This document shows, piece after piece, positions 58,408 to 64,000 of a stretch of 64,000 bases of DNA (position 1 is its first letter; each line of letters opens with the position of its first letter). The stretch covers positions 9,920,001-9,984,000 of the forward strand of contig NC_015957.1 in assembly GCF_000147815.2 (NCBI RefSeq), read 5' to 3'. Source of the stretch: Streptomyces violaceusniger Tu 4113. Its GTDB lineage: Bacteria; Actinomycetota; Actinomycetes; Streptomycetales; Streptomycetaceae. The notes under the pieces are model-generated. The model was not told the origin of the DNA. It worked only from the letters and a program-made list of their open reading frames with translations, and made no database searches. Position numbers and translations under genes: made by a program.

Positions 58408-59847
58408 ATGAATCCGCAGGGGGAACGCTGGACGGCGGAGCAGGTGCTGGCCCTGGCACCTGACGCCACGTCACGCACGGCGGGCGGCAAGCTCGCCGCG
58501 GCCGGCACGTGGTCGGGCGCGGGCGCGCACGGCCAAGCGGTGTGGGGGCTGTGCTCGGGCAGCGGCAGCAAGCCGTACCAGACGGTGGTCGATCTGAACG
58601 GGCCCGGTTATCGGTGCAGTTGTCCGAGCCGGAAGTTCCCGTGCAAGCACGCGCTGGGCCTGCTGCTGCTGTGGACATCCGGCGAGGGGGGCGTGCCCGG
58701 GGGCGGGGAGCCGCCGGAGTGGGCCGAGCAGTGGCTCGGCGACCGGCGGGAGCGGGCCGAGAAGCTCGCCGCCGCGGCCCTGGATGGGGGCCCGGGCCGC
58801 GGCGGCGAGACGGGGGACGGCGCGGGGAGAGGGGAGAGCGGAGGCACGGCCGATCCGGAGGCGGCCCGCCGCCGCGCCGAGCGGCGGGCCCAGCGCATCG
58901 CCGCGGGCGCCACGGAGTTGGAGCGGCGGCTCGCCGATCTGCTCCGCGACGGTCTGGCCTCCGCCGACCGCGCCGGGTACGGGGCGTGGGACGAGACGGC
59001 CGCGCGGATGGTCGACGCCCAGGCTCCGGGTCTCGAGACGCGGGTGCGGGAGCTGGCCGCGATTCCGTCGTCCGGCCCGGGGTGGCCCGCCCGGCTGCTG
59101 GAGGAGTGCGCGCTGGCCCACCTCCTCAACCAGGGCTTCCTCCACCTGGACCGCCTCCCGGAGAAGCTGGCCGCCACCACGCGCACCCGCGTGGGCCTTA
59201 CGACGCCGGTGGCCGAGCTGCTGGCGACCGGGGAGCCGGTCCGGGACCGCTGGCTGGTCCTGGGCCGCCAGGACGGCACGGACGGCAGGCTGACCACCCG
59301 CAGGATCTGGCTGCGCGGCGAGCGCACACACCGTATGGCGCTGCTGCTCTCGTTCAGCGCCCCCGGCCAGTCCCCGGAGCTCGCCCTGCCCACCGGTCTG
59401 GTCCTCGACGCCGACCTCACGTACTACCCGGCGGCCCGGCCCCTGCGGGCCGCGATCGGCACCCGGCACGGGGAGTTGCCGCCCGCCCCATCGCCCACGT
59501 CGCCGTCGGCCCCCGAGGGGTGCGATGTCGATACCGCGCTCGCGGGCTATGGGGCGGCGCTCGGGGAGGATCCGTGGCTGGACGGCTGGCCGGTCGTGCT
59601 CGCCGATGTGGTGCCGGTCCCGGGGGACGGCGGCTGGCAGCTTGCGGATGAGCGGAGCCGCTCTGCGCTGCCCGTCGATCCGCGGTGTGCGGGGCGCACC
59701 GATCTGTGGCAGCTCATGGCCATATCCGGCGGTGGCCCGGTCACCGTCTTCGGGGAGTGCGGCCATCGCGGCTTCTCGCCCCTCACGGCCTGGGACCCGA
59801 CCCCCGTCCCGCTCATCGACACGGCAGCGCAGGGAGGCACCCGTTGA
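58408..59847 (+). CDS. SWIM zinc-finger protein of the MoxR locus (YehQ-like)
   Basis: A 479-residue protein. The SWIM motif CxCx(n)CxH is intact at about residues 75-90 (YRCSCPSRKFPCKHALGLL). A disordered charged stretch (about 105-160) follows, then a helical/beta domain with WPARLLEECALAHLLNQGF and DRWLVLGRQDGTDGRLTTRR. SWIM domains bind DNA or protein through zinc. ATG 58408; the TGA stop overlaps the next start (TTGA). It is the first gene of the rightward arm. Confidence 0.88.
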   Translation: MNPQGERWTAEQVLALAPDATSRTAGGKLAAAGTWSGAGAHGQAVWGLCSGSGSKPYQTVVDLNGPGYRCSCPSRKFPCKHALGLLLLWTSGEGGVPGGGEPPEWAEQWLGDRRERAEKLAAAALDGGPGRGGETGDGAGRGESGGTADPEAARRRAERRAQRIAAGATELERRLADLLRDGLASADRAGYGAWDETAARMVDAQAPGLETRVRELAAIPSSGPGWPARLLEECALAHLLNQGFLHLDRLPEKLAATTRTRVGLTTPVAELLATGEPVRDRWLVLGRQDGTDGRLTTRRIWLRGERTHRMALLLSFSAPGQSPELALPTGLVLDADLTYYPAARPLRAAIGTRHGELPPAPSPTSPSAPEGCDVDTALAGYGAALGEDPWLDGWPVVLADVVPVPGDGGWQLADERSRSALPVDPRCAGRTDLWQLMAISGGGPVTVFGECGHRGFSPLTAWDPTPVPLIDTAAQGGTR

Positions 59848-61535
59848 CCACTACGACCCCCACCGCGTCCTGGGACGATCTCGTCGCGGCCGCGCTGCTC
59901 GGCACCGAGCGGCGCACCCCGCCCGTCGCGCCGCGCCCCGGGCAGGACACGCCGTCCGCCCTGCTGGACGCGGCCGCGCTCAGCACCGTGCGGCGGCGGG
60001 CCGGATTGCGGCCCGCGCCCGCCCGGCCGGGGCCCGGCCGGGCGCCCGAGGATCCGCGTCCGGCGCTGCCCACCGCCGCCCGCAGCAGGCTGGCGATGCT
60101 GCTCGCCGACCGCTCGGCGCCGGGGCGCGGCGGTCCGCGCTCTGCGCCCGACCTCGCCGAGCTGCTGCCGCAGTGGCTCGCCCTGGCCAATCACCACGGC
60201 TATCGCGTGCCCGACGCGCTGCTCCCGGCCCTTCTCGACGCGGCCCGTGCCCGTACCGATCTGCGGCCCGAGGCACTGACACTCGGCGGGCCGCGCGCGC
60301 TGTGGCTGGCCCGGCTCAACGCGGACTGGAAGTTCGCGCTGCGGGGCACGGCGGGCCGGGCTACCACACCGCTCCCGGAGCCGTCCGGGGCGGCCACCGG
60401 CCCGGACGATGAACAGCGGCTGTGGGAGGAGGGGTTGTTCGCCGAGCGGGTGTCGCTGCTGGCGGCGGCGCGCCACCGCGACCCGGCGGCGGGGCTGGCC
60501 CTGCTCAGCGGCACCTGGTCGACCGAGCGGGCCGAGGACCGGCTGATGTTCCTGGACTCGCTGCGCGACGACCTCTCTCCCTCCGATGAGCCGTTCCTCG
60601 AACAGGCGCTGTCCGACCGCAGCCGGAACGTCCGGGCGACCGCCGCCGAGCTGCTCTCCGCGCTCCCCGGCTCGGCGCTCGCCGCGCGCATGGCCGAGCG
60701 GTCGCGGGGCTGCGTCTCGCTGACCACCGACGAGGTGAGCGACGGTGAGCTGACCGGTGGTGAGCCGGCCACCGGCGGGCTGACCGCTGACAAGCCGACC
60801 GCCGCCGCATGGATAACCGTCCGGCCGCCGGACGAATGCGACAGCGGAATGCAGCGCGACGGCATCGTGCCCAAGCCGCCCTCGGGCCGGGGGGAACGGT
60901 CGTGGTGGCTGGGCCAGTTGGTGGAGGCGACCCCGCTGGACCGCTGGAGCGCGTGGTTCGGCGGTCGCGGCGTCGCCGAGATCGTGGCGCTGCCCGTAGC
61001 GGACGGCTGGCAGGCGGATCTGCACGCGGCCTGGTGCCGGGCCGCGGTGCGGCAGCGCAGCGCGGAGTGGTGCCGCGCGCTGCTCGGCACCCCGGCGGTG
61101 GCGCCGGTCACCGCCGGGGAGGCGGCCCCCGCCGCCTGGCGGGACCCGGCGAAGCTGCTGTCCGCGCTGCCCGCCCGGGAGCGGGCGGAGTGGGTGGCCG
61201 AGTTCATCGCGTCCCACGGGCTGTCCGACGCCTTCCGGCTGCTCGGGGTGTGCACGGTGCCCTGGGCCGAGCCGCTGGGCCGGGCCGTCGTCGACGCACT
61301 GGACATCGCACGGGACGCGGGCAGCTACCCCTGGAGCTTCAGCGGGGTCATGGGCCTGGCCGAGCGCTGTCTGGACCCGGCACAGGCGGATCGGCTCGAG
61401 GTGCTGACGGCGATACCGGACGAGTCGGAGGGGGCGGCGCCGGGGGCCGGGGGCTATTGGGCGGAGGCGTTCCAGCGGCTGGTGGGCACACTCCGGCTGA
61501 GGGCAGCCATGCAAGCCGAACTCGAACCGGCGTGA
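59844..61535 (+). CDS. DUF5691 protein of the MoxR locus
   Basis: A 563-residue protein. The start TASWDDLVAAALLGTERR and blocks such as LPQWLALANHHGYRVPDALLP, GPRALWLARLNADWKF and a HEAT-like helix pair (FLEQALSDRSRNVRATAAELL) match DUF5691. Many repeated helices suggest a scaffold. The TTG start at 59844 is unusual but fits the 4-nt overlap with the SWIM stop and the preceding AGGGAGG. It ends the rightward arm. Biochemical role unknown. Confidence 0.85.
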   Translation: MTTTTPTASWDDLVAAALLGTERRTPPVAPRPGQDTPSALLDAAALSTVRRRAGLRPAPARPGPGRAPEDPRPALPTAARSRLAMLLADRSAPGRGGPRSAPDLAELLPQWLALANHHGYRVPDALLPALLDAARARTDLRPEALTLGGPRALWLARLNADWKFALRGTAGRATTPLPEPSGAATGPDDEQRLWEEGLFAERVSLLAAARHRDPAAGLALLSGTWSTERAEDRLMFLDSLRDDLSPSDEPFLEQALSDRSRNVRATAAELLSALPGSALAARMAERSRGCVSLTTDEVSDGELTGGEPATGGLTADKPTAAAWITVRPPDECDSGMQRDGIVPKPPSGRGERSWWLGQLVEATPLDRWSAWFGGRGVAEIVALPVADGWQADLHAAWCRAAVRQRSAEWCRALLGTPAVAPVTAGEAAPAAWRDPAKLLSALPARERAEWVAEFIASHGLSDAFRLLGVCTVPWAEPLGRAVVDALDIARDAGSYPWSFSGVMGLAERCLDPAQADRLEVLTAIPDESEGAAPGAGGYWAEAFQRLVGTLRLRAAMQAELEPA

Positions 61536-61869
61536 TCGGCGAAGCGGCCCCGGGGGCCCGCGGATGCCCTGGCCTCCCGCGTGCTCGAGGGCCCGCGGAC
61601 GCCCTGACCTCCGGTCGTGCGCGGGCTGCTGCCGTGCCCGAGCCGGTAATGCTCCGTGGCCCGCGTGCGTGCCAGGGCCGGAGGTGCTCCGGGATCCGGC
61701 CGTGTCCAGGGATCCAGTCGGGCTCCGGCGCCTCCAATCGACTCCGGGCCGGTCGAACTCCGGACCCAGTCGGGCCCCGGGATCCGGTCCTGCCCCCGAG
61801 GGGGCGGTGCCGGTCGAACTCCGGGCCCGGTCGGGTTCCGGGTCGGGCTCGGGCGTCAGCCACGGAGTC

Positions 61870-62110
61870 GGGCCAGGGCGTCAGGCTCCGGGTCCGGCTC
61901 GGCCATCAGCCTCCGGGGCGAGCCCAGGCATCAACCTCGGACTCGGGCCTGGGCGTCAGGCTCCGGGTCCGGCTCGGCCATCAGCCTCCGGGGCGAGCCC
62001 AGGCACCAGCCCCGGACTCGGGCCTGGGCGTCAGGCTCCGGGTCCGGCTCGGCCATCAGCCTCCGGGGCGAGCCCAGGCACCAGCCCCGGACTCGGGCCA
62101 GGGCACCAGG
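61870..62110. repeat. 75-bp tandem repeat, three copies plus a degenerate fourth
   Basis: CGTCAGGCTCCGGGTCCGG starts at 61879, 61954 and 62029, exactly 75 nt apart. A diverged copy follows near 62104. Confidence 0.92.
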
Positions 62111-62179
62111 CTCCGGCGGGCCTGGGCGTCAGGCTCCGGCGGGCCCGGGGGTCAGGCTCGGTGGCTGGGCCCAGGCATC

Positions 62180-62221
62180 GGGCTGCGGGCTGCGGGCTGC
62201 GGGCTGCGGGCTGCGGGCTGC
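62180..62221. repeat. GGGCTGC microsatellite, six perfect copies
   Basis: GGGCTGC is repeated six times without a mismatch. Such a tract is prone to slippage. Confidence 0.97.
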
Positions 62222-62289
62222 GAAATGGACGTCCACCCCCACGGGGCTAGGCACCACCGGGGCACAACGTGCCGCCGTACGGCCGACGC

Positions 62290-62465
62290 GGAACGGCCCA
62301 GCGCCGCACTGCCCGGCACCGCACAGCCCAGCGCCGCACGACCCGGCACCGTACCGTCCAGCACCCCACGGCCCAGCGCCGTACAGCTCGGCGCCGCACG
62401 ACCCGGCACCGTACCGTCCAGCACCCCACGGCCCAGCGCCGTACAGCTCGGCGCCGTACGCCTCA
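62290..62465. repeat. 15-bp repeat with 60-bp higher-order duplication
   Basis: Units of the form CCCGGCACCGTACCG alternate with CCCAGCGCCGTACAG at about 15 nt. A 60-nt block starting CCGGCACCGTACCGTCCAGC near 62344 is repeated near 62404. Confidence 0.85.
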
Positions 62466-62480
62466 CGCCGAACCGGCAGG

Positions 62481-62891
62481 TCAGGCGGCTACCGGGCGGA
62501 CGTTTTCGCGTACCCACTCCACGATGGACGTCGTCGTCGCGCCCGGGGTGAAGATCTCCGCGACGCCCTGCTCCTTGAGCGGGCGGATGTCCGCCTCGGG
62601 GATGATCCCGCCGCCGAAGACCTTGATGTCCTCCGCCTCGCGCTCCCGCAGCAGCTCCAGCACCTTGGCGAACAGGGTCATATGGGCACCGGACAGGATG
62701 GACAGCCCGATCGCGTCGGCGTCCTCCTGGATGGCGGTGTCGACGATCTGCTCGGGCGTCTGGTGGAGCCCGGTGTAGATGACCTCCATGCCCGCGTCGC
62801 GCAGCGCCCGCGCGATCACCTTCGCCCCACGGTCATGGCCGTCCAGCCCCGGCTTGGCCACCACCACACGGATCGGACCGGTCACACCCAT
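62481..62891 (-). CDS. icmB: B12-binding small subunit of an acyl-CoA mutase (IcmB-type)
   Basis: A 136-residue cobalamin-binding domain protein. The DxHxxG motif is DGHDRG (Asp17, His19, Gly22). The other B12 contacts are GLSILSGAH and [11 protein letters not shown]. Length and sequence match IcmB of Streptomyces, the small subunit that docks on IcmA-like large chains. The ATG at 62891 follows GGAGG by 5 nt. It may serve isobutyryl-CoA mutase, the methylmalonyl-type large subunit at the left edge of this window, or both. This cannot be decided from sequence. Confidence 0.93.
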   Translation of the reverse strand: MGVTGPIRVVVAKPGLDGHDRGAKVIARALRDAGMEVIYTGLHQTPEQIVDTAIQEDADAIGLSILSGAHMTLFAKVLELLREREAEDIKVFGGGIIPEADIRPLKEQGVAEIFTPGATTTSIVEWVRENVRPVAA

Positions 62892-63421
62892 CGCAGCCTC
62901 CAAGCTCTTCAAGCCCTTCGAGCCATCGCCCGCATCGACGTGAACGAACGTTATCCCCAGCATCCCCTACCCGGCAGTTTCGCGGCGCGCCGCGAGGGGG
63001 AAATTACACGTGGGACACGTTCACTGAAGGCCGCACCCGTACCCGCATCCGCATCCGCGCACGCCGCGCATCCACCGCGCGGACGCCGCATACGCTTCGG
63101 GCCGGCCACACCAGGGGAGCCGCAGCGGGGACCGTCGCACCGCGCAGCGCCGTCGAGAGCCGCATGGCGCCGCGGTGCGACGGGCGGTCCTGCGTCATGC
63201 GGTCACAGCGCGCCTTCCCCATGCGGTGCCGGAGGACATCGGGCCACCGCACGGCCGAAGCCGCCCTGACCAAGCGCCCTGACCGGCGCCCTGCCCCGGG
63301 CTCATGACCGGGGCTCATGACCACGGCCGAAGCACGCCCGAAGCGACCGGCTGCCCATGAGGGCATACGGGGGGAGCCGCCAGCCGCCTCCTGTGCGCCG
63401 CATTGCGGGAGGTCGGCCGCC
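62892..63421. other. Divergent upstream region between icmB and the lipase gene
   Basis: 530 nt with no convincing gene. It has short direct repeats such as GGGCTCATGACC (two copies near 63299-63322) and CGCATCCGC-like runs near 63040. Promoters for both genes should lie here. Confidence 0.65.
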
Positions 63422-64000
63422 ATGGGCCTCGTACAGATCCGGCAGCTCCGGGCCATCGCCCTCGACCTGGCACTGCTCGCCGGGCATCTGCTGCTCTACC
63501 CGACCGGGCTGCGCCAGGAGCGCCCGCCCGCTCCGCCGCCGCCCGGCGCGGCGGCGCGCCTGCCCACGGACGGCCGGGCCCATCGGCCCGTCCTGCTTCT
63601 CCACGGCTTCATCGACAACCGGTCCGTCTTCGTACCGCTGCGCCGCTCGCTCGGCCGCCACGGCCGGCTGCACATCGAGGCGCTCAACTACTCGCCGCTG
63701 CTGTGCGATCTGCGCACCGCCGCCGCGCTGCTCGGCCGCCATGTCGAGGAGGTCTGCGCCCGCACCGGCCATGGCCAGGTGGATGTCATCGGGCACAGCC
63801 TGGGCGGTCTGATCGCCCGTTACTACGTCCAGCGTCTTGGCGGGGACGCCCGCGTCCACACCCTGGTGACGCTCGGCACCCCGCACAGCGGCACCCGTAT
63901 CGCGCCCTTGTTGTCCGCACATCCACTCGTGCGCCAGATGTGCCCGGACTCCGAGGTGATAACGGAGTTGCGGCAACCTGCCCCTGATTGCCGTACGCGT
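63422..64000 (+). CDS. Secreted or membrane-linked lipase/esterase (cut by window edge)
   Basis: The first 193 codons of an alpha/beta hydrolase of the lipase class 2/EstA type. After a weak hydrophobic start (about 8-28) comes the oxyanion region HRPVLLLHGFIDNRSVF, then the nucleophile elbow VIGHSLGGLIARYYV (Ser about 127) and TLGTPHSGTRIAPL. The Asp and His of the triad lie beyond the window. ATG 63422 follows GGGAGG by 9 nt. Overlapping frames on this segment are shadows. Confidence 0.88.
   Translation, partial: MGLVQIRQLRAIALDLALLAGHLLLYPTGLRQERPPAPPPPGAAARLPTDGRAHRPVLLLHGFIDNRSVFVPLRRSLGRHGRLHIEALNYSPLLCDLRTAAALLGRHVEEVCARTGHGQVDVIGHSLGGLIARYYVQRLGGDARVHTLVTLGTPHSGTRIAPLLSAHPLVRQMCPDSEVITELRQPAPDCRTR

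Larger units (their letters stand above)
61536..62480. other. 945-nt gene-free stretch of tandem repeats
   Basis: No protein-coding region is convincing: every open frame is a repeat artefact with a biased composition. It contains a 75-bp repeat (61870-62110), a 7-bp repeat (62180-62221) and a 15/60-bp repeat (62290-62465). Confidence 0.8.

Noticed and set aside
62152..62517. Leftward frame with VLDGTVPGRA-like repeats
   Set aside because: Generated entirely by the 15/60-bp repeat; no ribosome site and it overlaps icmB.
61656..63269. 537-codon rightward frame over the repeat region and icmB
   Set aside because: It consists of repeat-derived low-complexity sequence and antisense of icmB.

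Overview
The window is high-GC actinobacterial chromosome, almost certainly Streptomyces. Codon third positions are nearly all G or C, many starts are GTG, secreted and membrane proteins carry Ala/Gly/Pro-rich linkers, and an intergenic repeat built on GGGGCTCCGCCCC, typical of Streptomyces, lies near 45.6 kb. From memory the gene order matches the S. coelicolor core segment around SCO4869 down to SCO4799 (sdhCDAB, trpS, glyA, mdh, folD, purHN, sucCD, icmB), read in reverse. This is a core metabolic region, not a genomic island.

Layout. 1-7.9 kb: 5' end of a methylmalonyl-CoA-mutase-type large subunit; a lipoprotein L,D-transpeptidase; a DUF4328 / ECF sigma / membrane-protein operon; a GH20 hexosaminidase; an OHCU-decarboxylase-like protein. 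8.0-11.6 kb: succinate dehydrogenase sdhCDAB ending in a strong terminator. 11.6-20 kb: envelope and housekeeping genes (VanZ/RDD protein, metallophosphoesterase, D-Ala-D-Ala carboxypeptidase, YihY/BrkB, DprE2-like SDR, 2H phosphoesterase). 20-25.8 kb: trpS, an ECF sigma factor with an apparently truncated partner, glyA, rocD, then a scar of three decayed genes. 25.8-33.2 kb: a five-gene choline/glycine-betaine cluster (aldehyde dehydrogenase, GMC choline dehydrogenase, and an OpuA/ProU-like ABC transporter). 33.5-37.7 kb: four uncharacterised membrane or secreted proteins, two of which share a short GDHN motif. 37.8-50.1 kb: mdh, an HTH/DUF2690 protein, DUF3017, folD, purN-purH, a small membrane protein, a PerM-like protein, and sucC-sucD. 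50.4-53 kb: two exported low-complexity proteins. 53.1-61.5 kb: a divergent five-gene MoxR/VWA locus (MoxR-DUF5682-VWA leftward, SWIM-DUF5691 rightward) with 4-nt overlaps inside both arms. 61.5-62.5 kb: non-coding tandem repeats. 62.5-64 kb: the B12-binding mutase small subunit and the start of a lipase.

How the genes work together. SucCD, SdhCDAB and Mdh are consecutive TCA-cycle steps. The mutase subunits at the two ends of the window feed succinyl-CoA into the same pathway. GlyA, FolD, PurN and PurH form a one-carbon/purine set: GlyA loads tetrahydrofolate, FolD makes 10-formyl-THF, and PurN and PurH use it. The betaine cluster imports and oxidises choline for osmoprotection. The least-described parts are the MoxR-type five-gene locus, whose divergent promoter carries a perfect 11-bp inverted repeat, and the GDHN-motif membrane/soluble pair.
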